From Methylomicrobium lacus LW14 (GTDB taxonomy: Bacteria > Pseudomonadota > Gammaproteobacteria > Methylococcales > Methylomonadaceae): a stretch of DNA of 64,000 nt. The notes under the pieces were generated by a model that saw nothing but the letters and a program-made list of their open reading frames with translations, was not told where the DNA came from and ran no database searches. Shown in pieces: positions 52,027-61,611 of the stretch. The stretch lies in contig NZ_AZUN01000001.1 of the NCBI RefSeq assembly GCF_000527095.1, positions 3,857,501 to 3,921,500 on the forward strand. The letters run 5' to 3'. Position numbers and translations under genes: made by a program. How positions within the stretch are numbered: the stretch's first letter is position 1; each line of letters opens with the position of its first letter.

Positions 52027-52635
52027 ATGACGATGATGATCCGGCAACTCGGCTTACAGGACTACGAAACGACCTGGCAGGCCATGCAGCGTTTCACCCT
52101 GGACAGGACGCCGGAGACGGACGACCAGATATGGGTCGTCGAACATCCGCCGGTGTACACGCTCGGCCTGAACGGCAAGCGCGAGCATCTGTTGAATACC
52201 GGCGCGATTCCGGTTGTAGAGACCGATCGGGGAGGGCAGGTCACCTATCACGGACCGGGGCAGCTGGTCGTGTATCCGCTGCTGAACCTCAAGCGCCGCG
52301 AACTGGGTGTGCGCCCTCTGGTCACGCTGCTCGAACAAACGATGATCGATACGCTGGCTCACTACGGCATTGCCGCCATCGCCCGCCCCGAAGCGCCTGG
52401 CGTTTATGTGAACGGCAAAAAAATCGGCTCGATCGGGATTCGGATCAAGAACAATTGCTGCTATCATGGCCTCAGCCTGAATCACGCGATGGATTTGACG
52501 CCGTTCAGCTATATCAATCCCTGCGGTTATGCCGGACTCGAGGTGACCCAACTGGCCGATCTCGGCATTGCGGTCGATCGCGATCAACTGGCCGAACGCG
52601 TACTGCACATACTGACGGAAAAACTACACTCATGA
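52027..52635 (+). CDS. lipB: Octanoyl-[acyl-carrier-protein]-protein N-octanoyltransferase
   Basis: The 202-aa protein has the LipB signatures R-G-G-Q-V-T-Y-H-G-P-G-Q and the G-x-K-I-G-S-I-G-I-R catalytic Lys region, with the active Cys in F-S-Y-I-N-P-C-G-Y. It transfers octanoate from ACP to lipoyl domains. It overlaps lipA as ATGA. A short imperfect hairpin with T-run lies just before it (51996-52025). Confidence 0.95.
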   Translation: MTMMIRQLGLQDYETTWQAMQRFTLDRTPETDDQIWVVEHPPVYTLGLNGKREHLLNTGAIPVVETDRGGQVTYHGPGQLVVYPLLNLKRRELGVRPLVTLLEQTMIDTLAHYGIAAIARPEAPGVYVNGKKIGSIGIRIKNNCCYHGLSLNHAMDLTPFSYINPCGYAGLEVTQLADLGIAVDRDQLAERVLHILTEKLHS

Positions 52636-53594
52636 CCTATCAAGCGCCTTCCCGCGCCACGCCGGAAACCCATCAACGCAGCACCGAAAAACTCGCGCGC
52701 ATTCCGGTCAAGGTCGAAACCACCGAGGCGCCGCTGCGCAAGCCGGAATGGATCAGAGTCAAGCTGTCCGCCGGCAATGAAGTGAGCCGGGTCAAACAGT
52801 TGCTGCGCGAGCATAACCTGCACACGGTCTGCGAAGAAGCGGCCTGTCCGAATCTAGCCGAGTGCTTCCAGCACGGCACCGCGACCTTCATGATCATGGG
52901 CGACCTGTGCACGCGCCGCTGCCCGTTTTGCGATGTCGCACACGGCAAGCCGCTGCCGCTCGACCCGAACGAGCCCCGCCAACTGGCCGAGGCGCTGAAG
53001 GCGCTGGCGCTGAAATATGTCGTGATCACCTCGGTCGACCGCGACGATCTGCGCGACGGCGGCGCCGCGCATTTCGCAGGCTGCATCAAGGAAATCAGGC
53101 AGCAATCGCCGGGCACCAAGATCGAGATCCTGGTACCCGATTTTCGCGGGCGCATGGACAAGGCGATCGCGATCCTGGCGGAGCAGCCTTGCGATGTGTT
53201 CAATCACAATCTCGAAACGGTGCCGCGGCTTTACAAACAGGCCCGCCCCGGCGCCGACTATTCGGGTTCTTTAAAGTTGCTCGAAGGCTATAAAAAAGCG
53301 CGGCCAGAGGCGCCGACCAAATCGGGGCTGATGCTCGGCCTCGGTGAGGAAACGCAAGAAGTCTATCAGGTGATGCAGGACCTGCTCGACCACGGCTGCA
53401 CGATGCTGACCCTCGGCCAATATTTGCAGCCCAGCAAGGCGCATCTGCCGGTCAACCGCTATATCACGCCGGCGGAATTCGACGACTACGGCCGGGTTGC
53501 GAGGGAAATGGGATTCGAACAGGTTGCCAGCGCGCCGATGGTGCGTTCGTCCTATCATGCCGACTTGCAGGCGCAAGGCGTCCTCAGTGACTGA
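52632..53594 (+). CDS. lipA: Lipoyl synthase
   Basis: The 320-aa radical-SAM enzyme has the auxiliary cluster motif C-E-E-A-A-C-P-N-L-A-E-C and the SAM cluster C-T-R-R-C-P-F-C, plus the C-terminal R-S-S-Y-H-A. It inserts two sulfurs into octanoyl groups. The start at 52632 is set by overlap with lipB and by family length. Confidence 0.96.
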   Translation: MTYQAPSRATPETHQRSTEKLARIPVKVETTEAPLRKPEWIRVKLSAGNEVSRVKQLLREHNLHTVCEEAACPNLAECFQHGTATFMIMGDLCTRRCPFCDVAHGKPLPLDPNEPRQLAEALKALALKYVVITSVDRDDLRDGGAAHFAGCIKEIRQQSPGTKIEILVPDFRGRMDKAIAILAEQPCDVFNHNLETVPRLYKQARPGADYSGSLKLLEGYKKARPEAPTKSGLMLGLGEETQEVYQVMQDLLDHGCTMLTLGQYLQPSKAHLPVNRYITPAEFDDYGRVAREMGFEQVASAPMVRSSYHADLQAQGVLSD

Positions 53595-53600
53595 AGACGC
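53578..53600. other. Near-palindrome across the lipA stop codon
   Basis: GCGTC-c-TCAGT-g-ACTGA-a-GACGC is a 23-base interrupted palindrome spanning the end of lipA, before a converging gene. It may stabilise or end transcripts; there is no T-run. Confidence 0.35.
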
Positions 53601-53627
53601 GGCAGTCGGCTTGTTCGCCGATGCCGG

Positions 53628-54572
53628 CTATTCGTTATAAAGCGTCAAACACAGCTTTTTGGCTGCGGCCGGGGCATGGATGAAATTAGCGGGCTCGGCC
53701 TGCCCGAAATTATCGCCTGCGCTTAACTTGGACCTTTCGATTTCCCAGCGCGTCTTGAAATAATCAAAAAAGAGATCGGCCATATTCCAGTCATCCGACT
53801 CGAAAGAATTCTGGTTGCCCAATTTAAGGACGGTTTCCCAATTCAGATAAGGCATTTTCGAAACCGGCTCGGTCAGATAAAAGCTATTGTAAACCGCGAC
53901 CTTTTTCGATTCGTTGCGAATGATGATGAATAAGGGGACGCAGGGCAGGCCGTCGTATATGAAAACGCCGAGCGAACCTGGGGTCGCATCGTCGAGACGC
54001 CCGATCACGTCTTCCAGCGAGACCTTGAATAACTTGCTGTATTCATTAAACTCATGCGGGTTGAAACCGGTGGTTTCGGTTGCGCGCAATTCGCCGATCC
54101 GGCTGCCGTCTTTTAATATCAGCAAGCGGAAATGCACGCCGTTTTTGATCGCATTTTCCAATTCCCGTGACTTGTTTTTGAAGCGGGGATCGAAGGTGAT
54201 CAGCCAATACACATAATCGCCAGGCTTCAAGCCAGCCATGATTTGGCTGAAATCGAACTCTTTCTGGGTGATGCCCAAGAATCCGCGTTTGACCGAGTTG
54301 AATAATATTTTATTCACATACGTTTCGAGCGTCTCGCGCAAATTTATTGCCGACTCGCGGTGCTCTTCCTCCGCGATCAGCCAATGATGCACATAGCCGA
54401 CCGAGATAATCACCGACAGGAACAGGCCGAATTCCGAAACGATCTTGAATAGCCAGGCATATTCCTTTAGAGACAGATCGGCCGCGAGCACGCTGAAAAA
54501 TTTATAGATCGCGAACCCGCCGAAGATCAGGACCAGCACCAGTAGCCATTTCAATTTCTTGGTCGTTGTCAT
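53628..54572 (-). CDS. Two-TM hypothetical protein with PLD-like cytoplasmic region
   Basis: The 314-aa product has two N-terminal membrane helices (about residues 9-30 and 42-65) and a large cytoplasmic part. The latter has segments reminiscent of phospholipase D-fold proteins (V-H-F-R-L-L-I-L-K-D-G-S, then G-S-L-G-V-F-I-Y-D and K-V-A-V-Y-N-S-F-Y), but no HKD motif, so it would be inactive as a lipase. I do not recognise a named family. It follows a DUF488 gene on the same strand by 6 bases. Confidence 0.65.
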   Translation of the reverse strand: MTTTKKLKWLLVLVLIFGGFAIYKFFSVLAADLSLKEYAWLFKIVSEFGLFLSVIISVGYVHHWLIAEEEHRESAINLRETLETYVNKILFNSVKRGFLGITQKEFDFSQIMAGLKPGDYVYWLITFDPRFKNKSRELENAIKNGVHFRLLILKDGSRIGELRATETTGFNPHEFNEYSKLFKVSLEDVIGRLDDATPGSLGVFIYDGLPCVPLFIIIRNESKKVAVYNSFYLTEPVSKMPYLNWETVLKLGNQNSFESDDWNMADLFFDYFKTRWEIERSKLSAGDNFGQAEPANFIHAPAAAKKLCLTLYNE

Positions 54573-54578
54573 CGGCTT

Positions 54579-54968
54579 TCACTCTTCCAGTTTGGCGCCC
54601 TTCTCGGCCAGAAGCTCGCGCAACGCCGAACGGTGGCAATGGGCTTCGTTCTCGCAGTAGCAGCCGACCGAGAAATTGCTTTGGCGGGACAGCGCGGCGA
54701 GCAGTTCGATCGCGTGGCTGTTCTCGGGCGTTGCCATTTCGGCGCGATATTTCTTGAAGAACGCAGCCCAGTCTGCGGGCGTCCTGGCTTCGTGGGCCAG
54801 CTTCATCGCTTCGAGGCTCGGCGCCAGGTTCGGGAACCACACGTCGTACCAGTTTTTTGCCGCAAACTCGGCTTTCGGCACGCCGCGCGGAGGCCTGCGC
54901 ACCGTGCCGATGCGCGTGCCTTCGCCTTCCACTCGCTCGCTGCCGAGCCTGACAACACGAACAACCAT
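54579..54968 (-). CDS. DUF488 family protein
   Basis: The 129-aa protein shows the DUF488 pattern (L-G-S-x-R start, R-R-P-P-R-G-V-P, W-Y-D-V-W-F-P-N-L-A-P-S and a late C-Y-C-E-N-E-A-H-C-H-R-S). The Cys/His-rich C-terminal motif suggests metal or nucleic-acid contact, but the function is unknown. The ATG at 54968 follows GGAGGG; an upstream TTG at 54980 is less likely. Confidence 0.82.
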   Translation of the reverse strand: MVVRVVRLGSERVEGEGTRIGTVRRPPRGVPKAEFAAKNWYDVWFPNLAPSLEAMKLAHEARTPADWAAFFKKYRAEMATPENSHAIELLAALSRQSNFSVGCYCENEAHCHRSALRELLAEKGAKLEE

Positions 54969-55231
54969 CAGTCCCTCCAATCACGGCCAACGTCGTTAAT
55001 CCTTAAAACCGCAGTGAGTCCACAAAAGGCACGAAAGACACGAAATAAATCAAGGTGGTAGATCGCGTGATTCGATCACCCGGAGGGTGTCGCTTTTCTA
55101 AGCAATAACTTTCTGAATTTTTTCGTGATTTTAGTGTGTTTTGTGGATCAACTGATTTTTCTAGGTTAATAGGGCCCAAACCTCGACGACCATCGGGGGC
55201 TGGGCCTTGAGAAATTAGACCTCGACACGAC

Positions 55232-57517
55232 TCATCGATTCAAATCCGTTGCTGCCGTGGCCGCTCTTTTCCTGAATGCCTGCAACACGAACGCCACAAA
55301 GGCAAAAACGCCGATGCCGAAAACCAGGTCGCCGGGAACGCGCGCCCAGACGAGGGCTTCCATCAGTGTGCTATGTATGAATTCGGTGGAGCGGGCGTAG
55401 GCATAGCCATGTTTGACGCTGGCGTAGGTTTGCCAGAGTCCTTGCGGCAACAGCGATAGAAATGTCATCATCGCCAGGCCGATATTCAACGCCCAAAAGG
55501 CGATTTTCAGCAGCTTCTGGTTCCATTGCCGGATATCGGTCAGGCCGCGCAGGCAATACAGCATCAGGCCGATGCCGAGCATGCCATAGACGCCGAACAA
55601 GGCGGCATGGCCGTGGTTGGCTGTGGTGTACAGGCCCTGCATGTAATACAGCGCGATCGGCGGGTTGATCAGGAAACCAAACAGGCCGGCGCCGATCAGG
55701 TTCCAGACCAGTACGGAGGTGAAAAACATGAACGGCCAGTGGTAGGCTTTCTCCCAGAGCCGCTGATTTTCGACTCTTGCCTGATTGTAGGCTTCAAAAC
55801 CGACGACCATCAAGGGCACGACTTCGAGCGCGGAAAAGACCGCGCCGAGCGCCAATACCGCGATCGGCGTACCGCTCCAGTACAAATGGTGGAAGATGCC
55901 GAGCACACCGCCGCCGAGAAAGATGATGGTGGCAAACAGAATCATGGTGGTGGCGACGGAGACGCGCAAAATGCCCATGCGCACGAACAGGGCAGAGATG
56001 ATCGCGGTCGCGAAAACTTCAAAGATGCCTTCGACCCATAGGTGCACGACCCACCAGCGCCAGTATTCCATGATGCTGATGTGGGTGTGTTGCCCCCACA
56101 GCAGCCCGGCGCCGAACAGCAAGCCGATCGTGATCGTGGATACAATCACCAGAAACACCAGTGACTGGTTGGTCTTTTCCTGTAGCGCAGGCCACAAGGC
56201 CCGGAGTACCAGCACGACCCACAGCAGCAAACCGATAAACAGATAGATCTGCCAGAACCGGCCAAGGTCGACGTATTCATAACCCTGATGGCCGAACCAG
56301 AAATTGACTTTCAGATCATCGATATACCCGTGCACCGCCAGCCACTGGCCGGCGAACGAAGCGGCGACGATCAGCAGCAGGCTGAAGAATAAAAAATTGG
56401 CGCCGAAACGCTGGAATTTCGGTTCGTGTCCGGAAAGCAGCGGCGCCACATAGAGTCCGGTGGCGAGCCAGGCGGTGGCGATCCAGAGCACCGCCAGTTG
56501 CGTATGCCAGGTGCGGGTAATCACATAAGGCAAATAATTGACCAGCGGCAGGCCGTAAAGTCCCTGGCCTTCGACTGCGTAATGCGCAGTGACAATGCCC
56601 AGCAAAACCTGCGCGGCGAACAACGCGGTCACCACCCAGAAATATTTCGCGGTCGCCCGCATCGACGGCGTGATCGCGGCATCCGTCAAAAAATCTTCTT
56701 TGGCATAACCGGTTTCCGGTTCAAGGTCGGCGCGCCAGACGTCGTATTGACGCACGTAATACCAGACCAGGCCGCCGATGCCGCCGAGCAGCAGCAGAAT
56801 GGAGAGGATGCTCCAGATCAGTACGCTGGCGCTGGGCGTATTGCCGACCAAGGGATCATAAGGCCAGTTGCTGGTATAGCTGATGTCATCGCCGGGGCGC
56901 TGGGTCGCCGTGCTCCAGGCGGTCCAGAAAAAGAACGCGGTCAGCGCATGGGCATCTTCGTCGTTAAGGGATGAATGCAGCGGAAAGGCGTAGTCGCGGC
57001 GAAGTTCCTGGTAGTCCTCGTGCGCTTGAAACAGGCCGCGATAATGTGAGGCGACATGGCGAATGGCCTCAGCGCGTTCCGGGCTGACCGTAATCGCGCC
57101 GGTCCCCGGATCAAAGGTGTTCTCACGCAACTCCTCTTGCAGCACGGCTTCATGAATTTTATGCCGAAGCTTGCCGGATGCGGAGGGAGTATCGCGTTCG
57201 GCGATCAGCGCCAGCAGGGCCTCGGCTTCCCGGTGCAGCCAGTCGGCGCTCCAGTCGGGCGCAAGATAACCGCCGTGGCCCCAGACCGAACCCTGCTGCA
57301 TGCCGCCGAGGGATTGCCAAACATTCTGGCCGCGCTGAATATCGGCGCGGGTATACAGCGCCTCGCCGGCTGCGGTTTCGACTCGCGCAGGGATCGGCGG
57401 CGCCAAGTGGTAAATTTCGCGGCCAAAATACAGCAATACCGCGAACATGACGATCATGCTGCCCGCCAGAATCAGCCATAGCCGCTTGATCGTGAATGTG
57501 GTTCTGTAGGTTTCCAT
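55232..57517 (-). CDS. norZ: Quinol-dependent nitric oxide reductase (qNor)
   Basis: The 761-aa protein has about 14 membrane helices, with an extra N-terminal helix and periplasmic domain typical of single-subunit qNor. The heme-copper core shows R-T-W-H-T-Q, a first Fe-B ligand region V-V-H-L-W-V-E-G with its nearby Glu, and the paired histidines in F-H-H-L-Y-W-S-G. It reduces 2 NO to N2O with quinol. Retained Fe-B histidines argue against the NO dismutase variant. It stands alone without norC, norQ or norD, as expected for qNor. No NsrR or NorR site was identified upstream. Confidence 0.92.
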   Translation of the reverse strand: METYRTTFTIKRLWLILAGSMIVMFAVLLYFGREIYHLAPPIPARVETAAGEALYTRADIQRGQNVWQSLGGMQQGSVWGHGGYLAPDWSADWLHREAEALLALIAERDTPSASGKLRHKIHEAVLQEELRENTFDPGTGAITVSPERAEAIRHVASHYRGLFQAHEDYQELRRDYAFPLHSSLNDEDAHALTAFFFWTAWSTATQRPGDDISYTSNWPYDPLVGNTPSASVLIWSILSILLLLGGIGGLVWYYVRQYDVWRADLEPETGYAKEDFLTDAAITPSMRATAKYFWVVTALFAAQVLLGIVTAHYAVEGQGLYGLPLVNYLPYVITRTWHTQLAVLWIATAWLATGLYVAPLLSGHEPKFQRFGANFLFFSLLLIVAASFAGQWLAVHGYIDDLKVNFWFGHQGYEYVDLGRFWQIYLFIGLLLWVVLVLRALWPALQEKTNQSLVFLVIVSTITIGLLFGAGLLWGQHTHISIMEYWRWWVVHLWVEGIFEVFATAIISALFVRMGILRVSVATTMILFATIIFLGGGVLGIFHHLYWSGTPIAVLALGAVFSALEVVPLMVVGFEAYNQARVENQRLWEKAYHWPFMFFTSVLVWNLIGAGLFGFLINPPIALYYMQGLYTTANHGHAALFGVYGMLGIGLMLYCLRGLTDIRQWNQKLLKIAFWALNIGLAMMTFLSLLPQGLWQTYASVKHGYAYARSTEFIHSTLMEALVWARVPGDLVFGIGVFAFVAFVLQAFRKRAATAATDLNR

Positions 57518-57713
57518 TGCATTCTCCCAGCGACTCTATTGCATGTGTCAGGCTTAGCGTATTTGTCTTTTTCCCGCCGCGCGTAGCATTTTTTAATCTC
57601 TGCTCGGGGGAAATGTCGGATTGACTAGCGTTCCTTGACCGCGTTGTCGGTATTGAATCGAGACAGATACAGGCACAGGCGATTGCAGGAGGTTCAGCCC
57701 CATCTTTTCCGCT

Positions 57714-58247
57714 TCAAACCCATGAATCTTGCGTCTTCGGCAACCGATTCTGGTCATCGATGATCTGAATCGCATGCGGCTCTGCGTTCGACCATTGCCA
57801 GAGCACTAGGTTACGGCTGTCATCCGTGCAGCCGGGCGCGAAACTCCGTACCAGAATACCGGCGATGCCTTGGGCCTGCAAGCGATCGGCCAGCCGCCAA
57901 GTCGGCGGTTCGCGGTTTTGCAATGCCAGGTCTTCCCAGGCGCAACCCAGGTCGGTGGAGTCATAGTCAAGACTTTGCTGCACGGCTAGGTCTTGCAGAT
58001 CGGCGATATCTGCGCAGTTGACCTGATAGGCGACCATCGTCATCGGCTGCGGCTTGAACGGAAAGCCTTGCTGCGCTTCCATCCAGGCGGTGGTCAAATC
58101 CAACGAGGTGTAAAGTGCCTCACTTCCAGGACGGTTGAAGCGGCCTCCGTATTTTTTCGCGCCTTCGCCGGACAGCGGCGTAAACGCCCACCTCGGATGA
58201 TGCGCCCGATACACGAGACCGGTAAAATGGCGGACGGCTAGGGTCAA
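57714..58247 (-). CDS. RES-domain toxin
   Basis: The 177-aa protein is a RES-domain member (V-Y-R-A-H-H-P-R-W-A-F, G-G-R-F-N-R-P-G, L-Y-T-S-L-D-L-T-T-A). RES toxins deplete NAD+ (for example MbcT and Res). Translation seems to start at TTG 58247, overlapping the antitoxin stop codon, which suggests coupling and low toxin output. Confidence 0.88.
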   Translation of the reverse strand: MTLAVRHFTGLVYRAHHPRWAFTPLSGEGAKKYGGRFNRPGSEALYTSLDLTTAWMEAQQGFPFKPQPMTMVAYQVNCADIADLQDLAVQQSLDYDSTDLGCAWEDLALQNREPPTWRLADRLQAQGIAGILVRSFAPGCTDDSRNLVLWQWSNAEPHAIQIIDDQNRLPKTQDSWV

Positions 58248-58609
58248 GTGTAGCCGCCGTCGCCGATGCGCGCGAGGTAGGTTTTGACTGCATCGGCGCG
58301 GCCTTCCTTGACGAGGTCTTCGGCGGTCTTGTCGCCGAACGACGGCAGCGGCTGGGAGCGGAACCAGGCAAATGCCCGGCCGACGCCGCCGGACCAGGCC
58401 GCGACGCGGTTGATGATTTCGACCGTGTCACGCAATCTGGCCTGAGTGCTACGGCTTTTGAGCCGGGCGCGTTTGGAAACCGAATCCAGAGATAGGCCGG
58501 TGACTTCGGCGAGATCGGTCTGGGTGATGTGCAGAACCTTAGCCAGCGTACTCGCCGCGACCAGGCCGTCCTCGGTGATAACCTGTTGTAAAAAATCGAC
58601 GTGTGCCAT
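58244..58609 (-). CDS. Xre/MbcA/ParS-type antitoxin
   Basis: The 121-aa protein has an N-terminal helix-turn-helix segment (L-A-K-V-L-H-I-T-Q-T-D-L-A-E-V-T-G-L) and a C-terminal toxin-binding MbcA/ParS domain (A-W-F-R-S-Q-P-L-P-S-F-G-D-K-T-A-E-D-L-V). The ATG at 58609 has GAGG upstream; longer frames are not supported. It should neutralise the downstream RES protein and repress the operon. Confidence 0.88.
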   Translation of the reverse strand: MAHVDFLQQVITEDGLVAASTLAKVLHITQTDLAEVTGLSLDSVSKRARLKSRSTQARLRDTVEIINRVAAWSGGVGRAFAWFRSQPLPSFGDKTAEDLVKEGRADAVKTYLARIGDGGYT

Positions 58610-58685
58610 GCTTGCCTCGTTGATTGGCCATAAATAGGGTTCGATTATAAGGCGCAATTCGCGGAAAGCCAATTCCCGCATTGGC

Positions 58686-61352
58686 CTATATCCGAAAATT
58701 CCGGCACCACGGCACGAAATCGCTTGCCGGCATCGGGTGGGCGATGCCATAGCCCTGGGCAATGTCGCAGCCCATATCCCGTAAGGTGCTCAGGAGAGCC
58801 TGGATTTCCACGCCTTCGGCGACCGTGACCCGATTGAAGGTGGCGGCCAAGGCGATAACGCCTTGTACAATGGCGCGGTCATCCGAATTGATCAGCATGT
58901 CGCGCACGAAACTCTTATCGATTTTGAGCGTGTTGAACGGCAGCCTGCGCAAATAGGCCAGAGAAGAATAGCCGGTGCCGAAATCGTCCAGCGCAAAACT
59001 GATCCCGATCGCCGCGCAAGCTTCGATAATGCCTAATACCGCGGCAATGTCGCTTAAGGCGGCCGTCTCCAATATTTCGATTTGCAATTGCCGGGGCGGC
59101 AAATCCGGATAAAGGGCCAGTTTTTGCTGCAATTTGGCGACAAACCCCGGCGATTGCAGGTGATTCGCCGAGATATTGACGCTGATTTCAAGCGACAGTC
59201 CTTCTTGGCGCCAGCGTTCTATTTGCATCAACACCGTATTGATCACCCATTCGCCCACCTGAATATCCAGCTCGGTGTTTTCGATCAAGGGCAAAAAATC
59301 ATGGGGCGGCAACAGGCCGCGTTCCGGGTGGCGCCAGCGGATCAGCGCTTCGGCTCCCACGATACGCGACTCGGCCAAAGCCACCTTGGGTTGATAAAAC
59401 AGCTCGAATTGCTGATCGAGCAGGCCCTGAGCTATCGTGGATATTTTATCGTGATGCGTTTTGAACAGCACATCCTCGGTCGGGTCGAAAATGTGATAGC
59501 GGTTTTTGCCTAATTTCTTGGCCTGATACATCGCCTGATCGGCATGACGGAGCAAGGTCTCGGGATCTTCATTGTCATGCGGATAAAGCGTGACGCCAAT
59601 GCTGGCGGTGAATGTATAAAGCTGACCCTGGAGAACAATGCTTTGTGCGATAACCGAGACCAGCCTATTCAGGCTGTTGTAGCATTCATCGGCATTCTCG
59701 ATGCCCAGCAATAAAATGACGAACTCATCGCCGCCGAGACGCGCGACGGTATCGCCGCCGCGCAAGGAATGGCTGAGCCTATTGGCGATTTCGATCAACA
59801 CCATGTCGCCTACATCGTGGCCCCAGGTGTCGTTAACCGGCTTAAAACCGTCCAAATCCAGATAGCAAACCGCCAGCAGGTTGTTTTCGCGGCGCGTCCT
59901 CGCCAAGGCGAGTTGCATGCGGTCAACGAGCAGCACGCGATTGGGAATGCCGGTCAACGCATCGTAATGCGCCATGAATTCCAGTTGCTTTTCATGCTGT
60001 TTCAGCAGGGTAATATCCGATGAAATCCCGAAGTAATGACTTACCTTGCCGTTATCATCGGTTATCGCCGAAATCGTGATCCATTCGGGATATACCATGC
60101 CGTCCTTACGGCGATTCCATATTTCCCCGCTCCAGTGGCCCGTTGTATTGATCGCCTGCCACATTGCTTGATAAAACTCCGGCCTATGATGGTCGGATTT
60201 CCAAACTCGTGGGGTTTTGCCGATCACGTCCTCGCGCATGTAGCCGGTGATTTCTATGAAGGCGTCGTTGACCTCGATGATATGACAAGCGGCGTCGGTG
60301 ACGATAATGCCCTCCAACGTACTATCAAAAATACGGGCGGTTAACCGTTGCCGCTCCTCGGCTTGCTTGCGCTCGGTAATATCGGTGGTGATACCGTACC
60401 ACTTCTTGATATGGCCGTCGTCATCAAAAACCGGATGCGCCCTGGCCGAGCACCAGCGGTATTCGCCCGAATGGTGGCGGATTCTGTACTCGCCTTTGAA
60501 GTTTTTGCCGGTTTGCAGCGACTCCGATAGGGTAGTTAATACGCCGGCGAAATCATCGGGGTGGACGATGTTCTGCCAGCCATAGCCCTGCATTTCCTCA
60601 AGGCTATAGCCGAAATAATCGAGCGCGCGCTGGTTGGCATAGTCGAGATGTCCGTCGGGCCCTGCGATCCAGATTTGATCGGGGACCAAATCCAGCAACA
60701 AGCGGTAGCGCTCCTCGCTGTTACGTAACTCGCGCAGCATGGTTTGGCGTTCGGCTTCGGCATCGATTGCGTCGAGCGCAAAACCCATGTCATCGGCCAT
60801 CACATTTAACAGGCTGACGATCAGTTCGTTAAAGGCATTTTTTTCGTCGTGGTAAAGGGTCAGTACCGCATAAGGCGCCCCATTTCTCAGAATCGGGAAT
60901 GCCGCGCTTGCCTGCCAATTGCCCGATTGAAGCGCGCGGGCCTGCCAGGGCTGCGTGGCAGGATTCACCGCAAAATCCTGGAGCAGAACCGCGCGTCCTT
61001 CACGCAAGGCGGTGCCGGTAGGGCCAAGGCCTTCAGGAACATCGGATCTTACCGAAACCGCAAGATCATCCAGATAGTCCAGATGGGTGCCATGGCAGGC
61101 GATCACGTCAATGCGGCCACTGCCGGGGCGATTCATGCCGACCCAGGCCATTTTCATGCCGCCGTGCTCAACCGCGATGCGGCATACCGCGTCGAACAAT
61201 TCGCCCGCATGTTTCGTGTGTCTGGCAATTCGATTCGTTTGGGCGACCGCGGTATAGACTTGATTGAGTCGCTGAATCCGTGATGCATTCAGTTTGTGCT
61301 CGGTCTTCCAATGCTCTTCTTCAACCGCAACATGGGGTTTAATTTTTTCCAT
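58686..61352 (-). CDS. GAF-PAS-PAS-GGDEF-EAL protein
   Basis: The 888-aa cytoplasmic protein has a GAF domain (about 45-190), two PAS domains (about 210-330 and 340-460), a GGDEF domain with intact G-G-D-E-F and an EAL domain with E-A-L-I-R-W, L-D-D-F-G-T-G and L-K-I-D-K. Both c-di-GMP synthesis and breakdown are possible. No membrane segment is seen. It is transcribed alone, 76 bases upstream of the antitoxin gene on the same strand. Confidence 0.92.
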   Translation of the reverse strand: MEKIKPHVAVEEEHWKTEHKLNASRIQRLNQVYTAVAQTNRIARHTKHAGELFDAVCRIAVEHGGMKMAWVGMNRPGSGRIDVIACHGTHLDYLDDLAVSVRSDVPEGLGPTGTALREGRAVLLQDFAVNPATQPWQARALQSGNWQASAAFPILRNGAPYAVLTLYHDEKNAFNELIVSLLNVMADDMGFALDAIDAEAERQTMLRELRNSEERYRLLLDLVPDQIWIAGPDGHLDYANQRALDYFGYSLEEMQGYGWQNIVHPDDFAGVLTTLSESLQTGKNFKGEYRIRHHSGEYRWCSARAHPVFDDDGHIKKWYGITTDITERKQAEERQRLTARIFDSTLEGIIVTDAACHIIEVNDAFIEITGYMREDVIGKTPRVWKSDHHRPEFYQAMWQAINTTGHWSGEIWNRRKDGMVYPEWITISAITDDNGKVSHYFGISSDITLLKQHEKQLEFMAHYDALTGIPNRVLLVDRMQLALARTRRENNLLAVCYLDLDGFKPVNDTWGHDVGDMVLIEIANRLSHSLRGGDTVARLGGDEFVILLLGIENADECYNSLNRLVSVIAQSIVLQGQLYTFTASIGVTLYPHDNEDPETLLRHADQAMYQAKKLGKNRYHIFDPTEDVLFKTHHDKISTIAQGLLDQQFELFYQPKVALAESRIVGAEALIRWRHPERGLLPPHDFLPLIENTELDIQVGEWVINTVLMQIERWRQEGLSLEISVNISANHLQSPGFVAKLQQKLALYPDLPPRQLQIEILETAALSDIAAVLGIIEACAAIGISFALDDFGTGYSSLAYLRRLPFNTLKIDKSFVRDMLINSDDRAIVQGVIALAATFNRVTVAEGVEIQALLSTLRDMGCDIAQGYGIAHPMPASDFVPWCRNFRI

Positions 61353-61611
61353 CTTAAAATGACACCCTCCGGGCTTGGCAGTACCGCATTAGTTAAACAC
61401 AAGAAGCTTAACTATTTTTTACCGTTTATTTCGCGAATCCATGCCATCTGAGTTTATTGTGAAGTGCTTCATATAATAAGCGATTGTGACGATGGATTGT
61501 CGCGATCCGCATTTTACAGGGGTGATAAAATACGAATTGGCTCCCAAGTTTAGACGTAAATTCAGTGCAAAGTCGACCCCCATTATTTTCCTGCCCCAGC
61601 AAGCACACACC

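Noticed and set aside
55232..57517. NO dismutase (Nod) instead of NO reductase
   Set aside because: The paired Fe-B histidines (F-H-H-L-Y-W) and the V-V-H-L-W-V-E-G segment are retained, whereas Nod proteins are reported to have altered catalytic and quinol-site residues. An alignment would settle it.
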